Part shown: positions 26,131-36,172 of the stretch, piece by piece
Layout of the letters: each line of letters starts with the position of its first letter
Position numbering within the stretch: position 1 is the first letter of the stretch
Assembly (NCBI GenBank): GCA_000314955.1
Contig: BAEM01000006.1
Location: 1 to 64,000, forward strand
DNA length: 64,000 nt
Source: Paraglaciecola chathamensis S18K6
Lineage (GTDB): Bacteria > Pseudomonadota > Gammaproteobacteria > Enterobacterales > Alteromonadaceae
Reading direction: 5' to 3'
The notes under the pieces: generated by a model
What the model was told of the DNA's origin: nothing
Database searches by the model: none
The model's input: only the letters and a program-made list of their open reading frames with translations
Made by a program: the position numbers and the translations under genes

Positions 26131-27780
26131 ATGGCAGATTTTAAAAAGATAGAAGAATTAGAAAAACGATTATGGTCAGCAGCTGACTCACTACGAGCTA
26201 ACACAGGCTTAACCGCGCAAGAGTATTCTAGGCCAATACTAGGCTTAATTTTCCTTAAGTATGCTGAATATCGTTTTTCACTCGCAAAAAGTAAGATTGA
26301 AGAGCAAACCAGTTCACGTCGTCGCGGAGGTAGTTTATCTGGTGATGGCATTAAATCAAAAGTTCAAGCAGAAGGCGCTATGTATGTACCGGATGATGCG
26401 CTTTACTCGAATTTATTGGCATTACCAGAAGGTTCAAACATCGGAATTAATGTTAACAACGCCATGAAAGCGCTTGAAGCTGACAACGAGGCAATTAAAG
26501 ATGCGCTGCCTAAAACTTATACTCGCTTTGAAAACGATATACTCAAAAGCTTGCTTAAAAACTTTAACGATATCGACTTCAGCCTTGGCTCTGATATTTT
26601 CGGTCGAATTTATGAATACTTCCTTAATGAGTTTGCTAAAACAGAGGGTCAAGGTGGTGGTGAGTTCTTCACGCCCTCAGCATTAGTAATGTTAATCACA
26701 GAAGTGATTGAACCTTACCACGGTAAAGTGTTTGATCCTGCTTGTGGTAGTGGTGGTATGTTTATCAGCTCTGCCGATTTTGTTGCAAAGCACAATAAAG
26801 ATGCCTCTGATGAGTTGTCTGTATTCGGGCAAGAAAAAACTGGTGATACTGTTCGTTTATCTAAGCTAAACCTTGCCGTTCACGGCTTGCAAGGAGATAT
26901 CCGTGAAGGTAACTCTTATTACGAAGACCCGTTTGAACTTGCTAAAGGTGAGGTAACAGGCGGTAAACAACATGGACAATTTGACTATGTTATGGCAAAT
27001 CCACCATTTAACGTTAATGAGATCCAAAAAGACCGGTTAAAAGATGATAAACATCGCTTCCCTTATGGTATGCCCCGAAATGACAACGGCAACTATCTGT
27101 GGATCCAACTGTTCTACTCAGCACTTAACCAAAAAGGCCGTGCAGGTTTTGTTATGGCAAACTCTGCCAGTGACGCCCGTGGCTCGGAGCAAGAAATCCG
27201 TCAAAAACTCATTGAGGATGATGGCGTAGATGTCATGGTGGCAGTATCTAGTAACTTCTTTTACACGGTAACCTTACCTTGTGCTTTATGGTTTTTAGAT
27301 AAAAACAAACCAGCGCATAACAAAGACAATGTATTGTTTATCGACGCTCGCCATATATTCCGCCAAGTGACTCGTGCAGTGCGAGACTACACCAGCGAGC
27401 AACTTAATTTTATCGCCAATATTGTGCGCTTATACCGTGGTCAATATATTGATAATACTTACCTAGAAACTCACCCTGATACAGGTAATGACGGTAAATT
27501 TAAGTTAGACGATTTCTTTGCTAATGATAGTGGCGAACTGACTTATCAAGATATCGCTGGTTTGTGTAAAGTGGCCACTAAGGCTGAGATTATTGAACAA
27601 GGATACAGCTTAAATCCTGGCCGTTATGTAGGTGTCGCTGAAGGTGAGCAAGAAAGTGACGAGGACTTTACTGTTAAATTAACAGCATTGCAGGAACAGC
27701 TAGAAGTATTGAATACAGAGGCACATGAGCTTGAGTCTTGTATTGGAGATAATGTAGCTCAGTTGTTGGGAGCAAGTTAG
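26131..27780 (+). CDS. hsdM: Type I restriction-modification methylase subunit HsdM
   Basis: A 549-residue N6-adenine methyltransferase subunit. The N-terminal HsdM helical domain (about 1-140) precedes a Rossmann core with intact motif [12 protein letters not shown] (201-211) and catalytic NPPF at 290-293. With HsdS it would methylate the recognition site, and with HsdR it would restrict unmodified DNA. The ribosome site AGAAGGATTATAAAA is good. hsdS starts three bases after its stop. Both key motifs are intact, in contrast to the degenerate homologue just upstream. Confidence 0.95.
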   Translation: MADFKKIEELEKRLWSAADSLRANTGLTAQEYSRPILGLIFLKYAEYRFSLAKSKIEEQTSSRRRGGSLSGDGIKSKVQAEGAMYVPDDALYSNLLALPEGSNIGINVNNAMKALEADNEAIKDALPKTYTRFENDILKSLLKNFNDIDFSLGSDIFGRIYEYFLNEFAKTEGQGGGEFFTPSALVMLITEVIEPYHGKVFDPACGSGGMFISSADFVAKHNKDASDELSVFGQEKTGDTVRLSKLNLAVHGLQGDIREGNSYYEDPFELAKGEVTGGKQHGQFDYVMANPPFNVNEIQKDRLKDDKHRFPYGMPRNDNGNYLWIQLFYSALNQKGRAGFVMANSASDARGSEQEIRQKLIEDDGVDVMVAVSSNFFYTVTLPCALWFLDKNKPAHNKDNVLFIDARHIFRQVTRAVRDYTSEQLNFIANIVRLYRGQYIDNTYLETHPDTGNDGKFKLDDFFANDSGELTYQDIAGLCKVATKAEIIEQGYSLNPGRYVGVAEGEQESDEDFTVKLTALQEQLEVLNTEAHELESCIGDNVAQLLGAS

Positions 27781-27783
27781 TTT

Positions 27784-28971
27784 ATGGTTGTTATAGAAAA
27801 TATGCCGCAAGCACGTATTGAAGACTTATGTATTAATGTTACAAGCGGTGGAACTCCCTCTCGAAAGAATCCAGACTTCTATACTGGAGATATACCGTGG
27901 TTAAAAACTGGTGAGTTAAAAGGATGGTTTGTTTACGATGCGGTAGAAAAAATAACAGAGGAAGCAATTAAAAAATCTTCTGCGAAAATTTACCCTAAAA
28001 ACACAGTCCTAATGGCTATGTATGGCGACGGCAGAACTATAGGGAGTGTAGCAATAACAGCAATTGATGCCGCAAGTAATCAGGCTAGTTGTGCTATGGT
28101 TGCCAATCAAGATAAGTGCTTGCCACTATTTTTATTTTATAGCCTAAAGTATCATAGAGAAACCATAGTCAATTTAGCTTTAGGTGGTGCACAAAGAAAT
28201 TTGAATCAAGGTACTATTAAGAACTTCGAAATAAACTGTCCGCCACTGCCACAGCAAAAAAGAATCGTAGATACTCTATCTAACTACGACAACCTAATCG
28301 AAAACAACAACCGCCGTATCGCTATTTTAGAAGACATGGCGCAATCACTTTACCGTGAATGGTTTGTTAACTTCCGCTATCCAAACCACGAAGATAACCT
28401 TGATGCAGACGGCAACCCAAAACTCACCGACTCGCCGCTAGGCCAAATCCCAGAAGGTTGGGAGGTTAAGCGTTTGGATGATTACGTGACACTACAACGT
28501 GGCTTCGATCTTCCAAAGGCGAAGCGTAATAATGAAGGTGGTGTTCCAATTTACGCAGCATCAGGTTTAACTGGCTACCATGATGAAATTAAAGCTAAAG
28601 GTCCTGGGATTGTCACCGGTCGATCAGGAACGTTAGGCATCGTTAAATTAGTGTTAGAAGATCACTGGCCTTTGAATACTTCATTATGGGTTAAAAAGTT
28701 TGAGAATTGCACTGCACACTATGCCTATTATCTTCTTGATAGCATTGGGTTAGAGCGGTTTAATTCTGGTGCTTCAGTGCCAACTTTAAATAGAAATGAT
28801 GTTCATGGTAGCCCTGTCATTGCTCCGCCACTAGCGCTGATTAATAAGTTTGAAGAAATTGTTGCCGTTAAACATAATCAGATCAATGTTCTTAAAAGAA
28901 AAAATGAAAACCTTAAACAACAACGCGACATGTTGTTGCCTAAATTAATATCAGGGACGATTGAATTATGA
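27784..28971 (+). CDS. hsdS: Type I restriction-modification specificity subunit HsdS
   Basis: A 395-residue S subunit with two target-recognition domains. The first runs from about 10 (SGGTPSRKNPDFYTGDIPWL) and ends in a conserved helix (QQKRIVDTLSNYDNLIENNNR, about 155-185). The second begins near EGWEVKRLDDYVTLQRGFDLP (about 222), with a matching C-terminal helix (NQINVLKRKNENLKQQRDMLLPKLISG). The two domains set a bipartite DNA target that cannot be read from sequence. Its stop overlaps the next gene's ATG by four bases. Confidence 0.92.
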   Translation: MVVIENMPQARIEDLCINVTSGGTPSRKNPDFYTGDIPWLKTGELKGWFVYDAVEKITEEAIKKSSAKIYPKNTVLMAMYGDGRTIGSVAITAIDAASNQASCAMVANQDKCLPLFLFYSLKYHRETIVNLALGGAQRNLNQGTIKNFEINCPPLPQQKRIVDTLSNYDNLIENNNRRIAILEDMAQSLYREWFVNFRYPNHEDNLDADGNPKLTDSPLGQIPEGWEVKRLDDYVTLQRGFDLPKAKRNNEGGVPIYAASGLTGYHDEIKAKGPGIVTGRSGTLGIVKLVLEDHWPLNTSLWVKKFENCTAHYAYYLLDSIGLERFNSGASVPTLNRNDVHGSPVIAPPLALINKFEEIVAVKHNQINVLKRKNENLKQQRDMLLPKLISGTIEL

Positions 28972-31682
28972 GTAATGAATATTTAGGAAGTCGGTGGTAT
29001 AAGTTTGATTTTCATACGCATACACCAGCATCATCAGATTATAAAAGGCCGGAAGAGACAGAAACCGATTGGCTTAAAGCATTAATGGTAGAAAAAATAG
29101 ACTGTGTAGCTATCGCTGATCATGTTTCAGGTGCTTGGATAGATCGATTAAAAGCGACATATGCTGAACTTGATCAATCATCCGAATGGTATCGCCCAAT
29201 TTGTTTATTTCCTGCATGTGAAATAACAGTGAGTACAGGGCAAACACGTGTTCACTTACTTGCTATTTTCGATCCTGTTTGTGATTCAACAAAAATATCT
29301 GCGGTTTTAGGACAATGTGGTATTACTGAAGGTCATGGTGATGCAGAAGGTACTTGTGCTACTGAATCTGTTGATAAAGTCATAGGTGTTGTTCAATCAG
29401 CAGGTGGACTAGCGATTCCAGCACATATTGATCGTGCTAAAGGTTTATTACATGGCATTACAAAAACTAATAAAGAAATAGAGAGTTGGTTAAGTAAAAT
29501 TGAGGCAGCCGAGTTTATTGACCTAAACTTTCTGGACACCGTTAATCCAGAACTTGCTAGCGCTTGTTTTCATTTAGCTAAACTTCAGGGATCAGATGCA
29601 CATGAGTGTAGTCGTTTAGGTAAAGGCTACTCTTGGATAAAAATGAGTCAGCCTTCAATTAATGGACTCAAGCTTGCTTTACATGATCATGATTTCTGTG
29701 TTGAAAATGGTGTTGAAGACCCTAACTCGACACCTGATTTGTTTTTAAAACGTTTGAATATTTCACAGATGCAGCATTGCGGGCGGATTCCAGGCCAGCT
29801 TGCGACCTTTGATCTACACCCTCTTTTTAATGCGGTTATCGGGGGGAGAGGCTCAGGTAAGTCTACGTTTATAGAGTCTGTTCGGTTGGCGTTAGGGCGT
29901 GAAAATGAAGTATCGAATCTTCCACAGATTCATGAAGAAATTCGTTCTTTTAAGGATGGTGTAACCAAAGCTGACACTGAAATTAGCGTTGAGTTACAAA
30001 GAAGAGATGAATCGTATCAATCAATATGGAAATACAATATACCACCATACATCAATAAGTTTCATGAAAATACCTGGTCTCGTGACAACGGAAAGCCAGA
30101 AGAACGATTTCACGTTAGTTTATATAGCCAAAAACAAATTAACTCCTTAGCTAGCAATACGAATAGTTTATTAGAAATTATTGATCGTTCAAACGAGGTG
30201 AATCATTCTGCATGGAAATATCAATTTGATACCGAACTAAATAGATTTTTAGGTTTTTGTCGCGAAGCACGTCAATTGCAAGAGCGTTTGGATAATAAAA
30301 GTACTCTTGAATCACAGAAAGATGATTTAAATAGTGATATAGAAAGTTTTGAACAAGGTGGCCATAAAGATATATTTAATGCCTATCAAACCTTTACACT
30401 TGAAAAACAGAAAGTTGAAAATTCTGCTGGTGTAGCAGGCTTAATTGATTCCATAGATAATATGTTATCTGAAGAATTTGCTGAGCTTACATTAGTAGAA
30501 GAAGGTGCAAATAAACCTGCTTACGTTACAGAATTAGAAGAAATACAAGCGAAATTTAAAGGTGATTTAACCGTTGTTCAAACTGAATTGGCAACAATAA
30601 AAGAGTTGATTACCAAAGCTGAACAAGATCGTGAAAAGGCAATTAGTGAATCAAATTGGTTTAATAACGGTGTTGAAACCACACAGCAATATGAAAATAT
30701 TGTGCAAGAGTATGCTGAGAAAGGGGAAGAATTAAATCCTGAACAATATGAAGCTTGGCTTACTCAAAGAAATGACATTAACACTCAATTAGCAGAGTTA
30801 GAAACTGTTCAAGTTAATTTAGCAACTAAAAAATCTCAGCGTGATAAATCATTTAAGAAACTATATATATTGAGAAGACGATTACAAAGAAAGCGCCAAA
30901 AATTTATTCAAAACGTTATTGGCGGTAGTCGATATGTCAAAATGAAGCTATTACCATTTGCAAATAAAGCTAATGTGGAAGCACAGTTTAGAGGGTGTAT
31001 TGGTGTGGAGAGTAGTTTTGCTACTTCCATTTATCAAGATGATCAAACGAATAGTCTGTTGTTTAAATTGCTCACTAGTGACTTAAGTTTGAAAGAGACA
31101 TCTAGTGAAACTCACGAGCTAAAGAATGCAATATCCGCTTTGGCTTTAGGAAAAGAAGCAACGCAATATCGAATTGATAATCGCTTAAAGAGTTCACTTG
31201 TACAAAAGTTTTCACAACAGCCTGAAGTTTTTGACCGCTTAATGACCTGGTGGCCTGATGACCAACTTATTGTAGAGTATGCAAAAGATATTGAAAAAGC
31301 TAAGTTTGAAAACATTGAAAAAGGCTCGGCAGGACAAAAAGCTGCTGCTATTTTAGCTTTTTTACTCAGCCATGGTAATAATCCAATTATTGTCGATCAG
31401 CCTGAAGATGACTTAGATAATGCGTTAATTTATCAACTTATTGTGTCACAAATTCATGAGAACAAAAAACGTAGACAGATTATTATGGTGACGCATAATC
31501 CTAATATTGTTGTTAACGGTGATGCTGAATTCGTAAATGTTCTTCATTTTCATGCTGGTCAAGTGCAGGTATTGAAAGCTGGGGGCTTGTGTGAACAAGA
31601 AATCAGAGATCATGTCTGCGATATTATGGAAGGTGGCGCAACGGCTTTTGACAAAAGATACAATAGATTAAGAGCGATATAA
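28968..31682 (+). CDS. PHP-domain SMC-like ATPase (TrlF-type) in the restriction operon
   Basis: A 904-residue fusion. Residues 1-250 form a PHP phosphoesterase domain with metal ligands HTH (H16, H18), DH (51-52), PAH (151-153) and DAH (210-212). From about 260 it is an SMC/RecN-like ATPase: Walker A IGGRGSGKST (291-300), a long coiled-coil middle, a signature-like GSAGQKAAA and Walker B PIIVDQPEDDLD near the end. Such proteins are often inserted between hsdS and hsdR; RloC-like nucleases are an analogy, not a match. It may be a DNA- or nucleotide-sensing nuclease acting as a second line of defence, which is inference. It overlaps hsdS by four bases. Confidence 0.85.
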   Translation: MSNEYLGSRWYKFDFHTHTPASSDYKRPEETETDWLKALMVEKIDCVAIADHVSGAWIDRLKATYAELDQSSEWYRPICLFPACEITVSTGQTRVHLLAIFDPVCDSTKISAVLGQCGITEGHGDAEGTCATESVDKVIGVVQSAGGLAIPAHIDRAKGLLHGITKTNKEIESWLSKIEAAEFIDLNFLDTVNPELASACFHLAKLQGSDAHECSRLGKGYSWIKMSQPSINGLKLALHDHDFCVENGVEDPNSTPDLFLKRLNISQMQHCGRIPGQLATFDLHPLFNAVIGGRGSGKSTFIESVRLALGRENEVSNLPQIHEEIRSFKDGVTKADTEISVELQRRDESYQSIWKYNIPPYINKFHENTWSRDNGKPEERFHVSLYSQKQINSLASNTNSLLEIIDRSNEVNHSAWKYQFDTELNRFLGFCREARQLQERLDNKSTLESQKDDLNSDIESFEQGGHKDIFNAYQTFTLEKQKVENSAGVAGLIDSIDNMLSEEFAELTLVEEGANKPAYVTELEEIQAKFKGDLTVVQTELATIKELITKAEQDREKAISESNWFNNGVETTQQYENIVQEYAEKGEELNPEQYEAWLTQRNDINTQLAELETVQVNLATKKSQRDKSFKKLYILRRRLQRKRQKFIQNVIGGSRYVKMKLLPFANKANVEAQFRGCIGVESSFATSIYQDDQTNSLLFKLLTSDLSLKETSSETHELKNAISALALGKEATQYRIDNRLKSSLVQKFSQQPEVFDRLMTWWPDDQLIVEYAKDIEKAKFENIEKGSAGQKAAAILAFLLSHGNNPIIVDQPEDDLDNALIYQLIVSQIHENKKRRQIIMVTHNPNIVVNGDAEFVNVLHFHAGQVQVLKAGGLCEQEIRDHVCDIMEGGATAFDKRYNRLRAI

Positions 31683-31686
31683 TTAG

Positions 31687-34600
31687 ATGGCATACACGGA
31701 AGATGCTTTAGTAGAACAACCTGCAATACAGTTATTTTCAGAATTAAATTGGGAAACTGTTACTTGTTGGGATGAGGTTTTTGGCTCTACTTTTGACTTA
31801 GAAAATGATGAATATTTGGCTAATAACCCGTTGTTTTTTGGTAGAGAAACCCGAAATGATGTGGTTTTATTTGCAAGACTGAAAGCTGCACTTATCAAGC
31901 TTAATCCAGATATTAGCCATTTAATCATTCAAGAAGCCATTGATGAAATAGCGCGTGATAGAAGCGTAATGACGGCAATATCAGCCAATGAAGAAGTTTA
32001 TGAGTTACTTACTAACGGCTACGTGTACACAACTAACGCTGTAGATGAAGAAGATTGCGTTGTTCGTTATGTTGATTGGACTAACGCTTCTGAGAATGAT
32101 TTTTTGCTATGTAGTCAAATGAGCATAACTGGCGAGATTGAAACCCGTCGCCCTGATTTACTGGGGTTTGTTAATGGAATTCCCTTTGTATTTGTTGAGC
32201 TAAAAGCAAGCCATAAAAATCTGTTAACAGCTTACAAAGATAATCTTGCTGATTATCGTAAAACCATCCCTCAACTATTTACCTTCAATCAATTAATTCT
32301 GCTATCAAACGGCGTGCAATCGAAGGTTGGTTCTATATCAAGCCAATGGGAGCATTTTGCTGAGTGGAAGAAAATAGAAAGTGAGTCTGAAGAACGTAGA
32401 GTAAGTTTAGAGGTTGTTATTCGAGGCGTGTGTGAGCAAAACCGCTTACTTGACATTATTGAAAACTACGTTCTGTTTGTGAAAACGAAACAGACGATTA
32501 AAATCATTGCGAAGTATCATCAATACCTTGGTGTTAACCAAGCGTTGTCGGGCTTAACGAATGTAAAGCAACGAGCTAGTTCTGAAAGTGCAGGCCAACT
32601 GGGAGTGTTCTGGCATACCCAAGGCAGCGGTAAAAGCTTTTCTATGGTCTTCTTCTGTAAAAAAGCCTTCCGTAAATATACCGGTAACTGGACGTTTGTT
32701 TTAGTTACCGACAGAACAGACCTTGATGATCAAATTTATAAAACCTTTAATTCTGCCGGTATTGTTACAGAAAACTGCCAAGCAGATTCTGGCGTACAAT
32801 TAAAGTTACTACTTGGTGAAGATCACCGCTTTGTATTTACCTTAATCCAGAAGTTTAAAGGGGATGAAAAAGGCAATTATCCGGTTTTATCTGAACGCGA
32901 CGACATTATTGTTATCACTGACGAAGCCCACAGAAGCCAATACGACTCTTTAGCGATGAATATGCGTAATGCTATGCCTAATGCCTCGTTTATGGCATTT
33001 ACGGGCACTCCGTTGCTTGCAGGAGAGGCTAAAACACAAGAAGTGTTTGGTGATTACATCAGTATATATAATTTTTCAGATGCGGTTGATGATGGTGCAA
33101 CGTTACCCTTGTATTATGAAAACCGAGTGCCAGAAGTTTCATTAGCGAATGAAAATATTGGTGATGAAATAGCTGAAATATTAGATGAAGCCGATTTAAC
33201 CGAAGAACAAGAAACTCGTTTAGAAACGGAATTTTCTAAAGCGTATCACATCATTACACGCGATGACCGCTTAGAAACGGTCGCTAAAGACTTGGTCGAA
33301 CATTATATTAATCGCGCTCCCTTTTCTGATGGCATGCTAGGCAAAGCCATGGTTGTGTCTATTGATAAAGCAACCACGATAAAAATGTATGACAAGGTTC
33401 AGGATGCTTGGAAAACCAAGTTAACTAGCTTAAAAGCGCAAGCTAAAGTAGCTAAAGGGAGTCGTTTAAATAAGCTTAATTTCCAAATAGAGCATATGAC
33501 ATCAATTGATATGGCTGTTGTTGTATCAGGTGGGCAAAATGATGATGAACGAATGGCTAAGAAAGGTCTTAATTACAAGCCACATCGTGAACGCTTTTTG
33601 AAAGAAAAAATTGATGAGAAGTTTAAAGATCCCCAAGATAACTTAAGGATCGTGTTTGTTTGCGCTATGTGGTTAACCGGCTTTGATGCACCAGCGGTTT
33701 CTACGCTTTATTTAGACAAACCATTAAAAAGTCATACGTTAATGCAAACCATTGCTCGCGCTAACCGTGTTTATGAAGGTAAATCGGCTGGCCAAATTGT
33801 TGATTACATCAATATCTTTAGCTCTCTTCAACAAGCATTAGGCCTATACGGTGGCGGTGTAGCAGAAGGTAACCCTGGCTACCAAGTAGACAGCCCAGCG
33901 AAAGATAAATCTGAGTTAGTAGCAGCTCTCGGAATTGCCATTGGTGAATTACAGGTCTTCTTAAATTCAAAAAATATAGATTTAGCGGGTATTGTTTCAG
34001 CACCAGCTGATGGTTTTACCAAACTTTCTTTATTAGATAACGCCAGTGAAATTTTATTAGAGCCCAAAAATAAAGATGAATTTACCGCATTTCTTCGCCA
34101 AATAAACCGCATATTTAAAGCGATAATGCCAGATGATAGTGCAAATCAATACGTGCCTTATCGAATCGCGATTAATATTATTTATTCTCAAATGCGTTTG
34201 AAGTCGGGTTTATCAATTGATGATGAAGATGTACTTGATGTTGTACGAAATCAAGTGAATGAATTGCTTGATGAATCCATATCTACCATTGAGATTAAGA
34301 GTAACTTACCCGAGCCTATTAATATTGCCGATATAGATTTTGATGCGCTAGCAACTATGGTTGCCAAAGTTGAAAAACCTAAACAGTCTGATGCAGAGCG
34401 TTTAAAAAACCTGATTGAACGCAAGTTACAGCCAATGGTGCTAAAGAACAAAAGCCGACAAGATTTACAGCAAAAATTCTTAGACTTAGTTGAGCAATAT
34501 AATCTAGGCGCTTATACGGCTGAAGAATTCTTTAATCGCTTGAAAGAGTTTATCAATGAATTGGAACACGAAGATAAACGTACAGTACGTGAAGGCTTAA

Positions 34601-34899
34601 GTGAAGAAGAGTTAGCGGTGTACGACTTGATGATTCAAGATGCACCACTTACTGACAAAGAGCGTACCCAAGTTAAAGAAATAGCTAAGGAATTGACTGA
34701 AAAAATGCAGGAAATGTTGGTTATTGATTGGCGTAAAAAACAGCGTACCAAAGCCAGAGTTAAAAATATGATTGAGGAAGTATTAGATAACTTACCTGAA
34801 TCATACGATGATGACTTATGGCCTAAAACCTGTAGCGAAGTTTATATGCATATTTTTGAAAAATATCCTGGGCAAGGGCAAAGTGTTTATACTGCGTGA
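31687..34899 (+). CDS. hsdR: Type I restriction endonuclease subunit HsdR
   Basis: A 1070-residue motor and nuclease. The N-terminal nuclease domain has RPDLLGFVNGIPFVFVELKAS, a PD-(D/E)xK motif ending in ELK. The SF2 translocase follows with Walker A TQGSGKS, a DEAH box (ITDEAHRSQ), FTGTPL and the TIARANRVYEGK motif VI. The C-terminal helical region would dock on HsdM. It starts four bases after the PHP-ATPase stop and closes the operon. Everything needed for restriction is intact. Confidence 0.93.
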   Translation: MAYTEDALVEQPAIQLFSELNWETVTCWDEVFGSTFDLENDEYLANNPLFFGRETRNDVVLFARLKAALIKLNPDISHLIIQEAIDEIARDRSVMTAISANEEVYELLTNGYVYTTNAVDEEDCVVRYVDWTNASENDFLLCSQMSITGEIETRRPDLLGFVNGIPFVFVELKASHKNLLTAYKDNLADYRKTIPQLFTFNQLILLSNGVQSKVGSISSQWEHFAEWKKIESESEERRVSLEVVIRGVCEQNRLLDIIENYVLFVKTKQTIKIIAKYHQYLGVNQALSGLTNVKQRASSESAGQLGVFWHTQGSGKSFSMVFFCKKAFRKYTGNWTFVLVTDRTDLDDQIYKTFNSAGIVTENCQADSGVQLKLLLGEDHRFVFTLIQKFKGDEKGNYPVLSERDDIIVITDEAHRSQYDSLAMNMRNAMPNASFMAFTGTPLLAGEAKTQEVFGDYISIYNFSDAVDDGATLPLYYENRVPEVSLANENIGDEIAEILDEADLTEEQETRLETEFSKAYHIITRDDRLETVAKDLVEHYINRAPFSDGMLGKAMVVSIDKATTIKMYDKVQDAWKTKLTSLKAQAKVAKGSRLNKLNFQIEHMTSIDMAVVVSGGQNDDERMAKKGLNYKPHRERFLKEKIDEKFKDPQDNLRIVFVCAMWLTGFDAPAVSTLYLDKPLKSHTLMQTIARANRVYEGKSAGQIVDYINIFSSLQQALGLYGGGVAEGNPGYQVDSPAKDKSELVAALGIAIGELQVFLNSKNIDLAGIVSAPADGFTKLSLLDNASEILLEPKNKDEFTAFLRQINRIFKAIMPDDSANQYVPYRIAINIIYSQMRLKSGLSIDDEDVLDVVRNQVNELLDESISTIEIKSNLPEPINIADIDFDALATMVAKVEKPKQSDAERLKNLIERKLQPMVLKNKSRQDLQQKFLDLVEQYNLGAYTAEEFFNRLKEFINELEHEDKRTVREGLSEEELAVYDLMIQDAPLTDKERTQVKEIAKELTEKMQEMLVIDWRKKQRTKARVKNMIEEVLDNLPESYDDDLWPKTCSEVYMHIFEKYPGQGQSVYTA

Positions 34900-35376
34900 T
34901 CCCAGACATCCCCTCACTATGCAATGAGGTTAAAGCAAAGACCTGGATGAGCAATTGGCAGAATGGCGGCGCTATTAAAATTGTGAGCGTCCACACAGTA
35001 GTCAATTTGGAAAAATGCTCATGGAAAGATACTTTTCTGTTTCTACTAAAAGCCTCATGAATAGGAAGTAGCAGCTAGTTATAAAAAGTCCAACAAGCGT
35101 TTTCAGGATGGCAACTACAAACATGATCTTGAGGTCGCGAAATTGAAACGATCTCTATGAATCACACAAAACGAATAAACGAAGTGTTAACTGTAAATCT
35201 CCTTAAAAAATTAACCCGTGTAACTTCTCATTTTCGCGTGTGGATTTTTAGATTAATGAAATGCATAATCAAACTGTTTTTCAGGTCTCAAATTCCAAGA
35301 TGTTCAAATTTTATCATTTTGAAATTTGGCTGACGTATTTTGAACCAGCGACCCATGACTGGCGGATATTTATAAT
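34900..35376. other. Intergenic region between cargo and core genes
   Basis: About 477 bases with no gene I can support. A weak hairpin (CCTCA 34912-34916 / TGAGG 34925-34929) follows the hsdR stop and may be its terminator. The region marks the boundary between cargo and the target-selection module. Confidence 0.5.
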
Positions 35377-36138
35377 ATGGCTATACGAGGCAGGGCTAGC
35401 GTTCTCTCTGAAGAGGACTGGGAGAGAGTTTTTAACGCAATATTAAAGAATCGGCATCCAGAAAAAAACACTGCCATAATGAAATTGAGTAAACATTTAG
35501 GCTTAAAAGCTCAAGAAATTGTAGCTATAAGAATCAACGATATAGCAATATTAGAGGGTAATGACGGATTAAACAAACGAGCATTAACCTTACGAAAAGA
35601 ACTTCGTATTGCACCCCGAGCTACACCTGAAAATCGCTCTCGCAGTAAATATACAAGAAAGAGTCTGACTTTCACTATTAGTGAGTTTAATGCGACTATA
35701 GAAAACGTAGTTTCTTTAGTTAAATCCGATATAACAGTTGACCCTACTGATTTTTATCCAGCGGTGAAGAAAAAGTCTTCAACACCGAGGTTGCTTCCTT
35801 TATCTGAGATAAGCCTAGTAAGAGCGCTAAATATATATTTAAAACAAAGGCTAGCGAGTAGCCCTTTTTTAAAGAATACGGATCCGCTTTTTGTTTCGCA
35901 AAAAGGCGGAGCTTACTCACCTAACACTCTTCAAGAGCATATGGCTCTCATATTGAAAGACTGGGCTGGCATTTCAAAAGCTACATCAAATAGTGGAAGG
36001 AGAGGTTTAGTTACAAACGTTCTTGAAACTCATGGTGTTATCGTTGCGCAGAAAGTTGCCGGAAATCGCAGTCTATCGAGTGTAGCCATAAGTTATAATG
36101 ATGCGAATAAATCAAATTCAAAAAAAATTAAGAAATGA
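35377..36138 (+). CDS. Degenerate tyrosine-recombinase homologue, possible TnsF-like target selector
   Basis: A 253-residue protein resembling the catalytic domain of integrases. Against XerD by eye, the first catalytic arginine aligns with K44 (LGLKAQEIVAI) and the H-x-x-R histidine with N205 (SNSGRR, arginine R208 kept). The second histidine aligns with N230 (VAGN), while the nucleophile tyrosine is retained as Y240 (AISY). Three of the five core residues are replaced, so strand cleavage is doubtful but DNA recognition may persist. Tn6022-type elements use TnsF, which carries an inactivated tyrosine-recombinase domain, for targeting. The gene faces the second tniQ gene with 34 bp between stops, supporting a targeting role by inference. 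Confidence 0.7.
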   Translation: MAIRGRASVLSEEDWERVFNAILKNRHPEKNTAIMKLSKHLGLKAQEIVAIRINDIAILEGNDGLNKRALTLRKELRIAPRATPENRSRSKYTRKSLTFTISEFNATIENVVSLVKSDITVDPTDFYPAVKKKSSTPRLLPLSEISLVRALNIYLKQRLASSPFLKNTDPLFVSQKGGAYSPNTLQEHMALILKDWAGISKATSNSGRRGLVTNVLETHGVIVAQKVAGNRSLSSVAISYNDANKSNSKKIKK

Positions 36139-36172
36139 CAGTCTTCTGTTAAAAGGTGGTTTAGCGATTATT

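Noticed and set aside
35131-35155. GCGAAATTGAAACG looked like the ATTGAAAC end of a CRISPR repeat inside the transposon
   Set aside because: There is a single copy, no spaced repeats nearby and no cas gene in the element, so neither a CRISPR array nor a CRISPR-associated transposon is supported.
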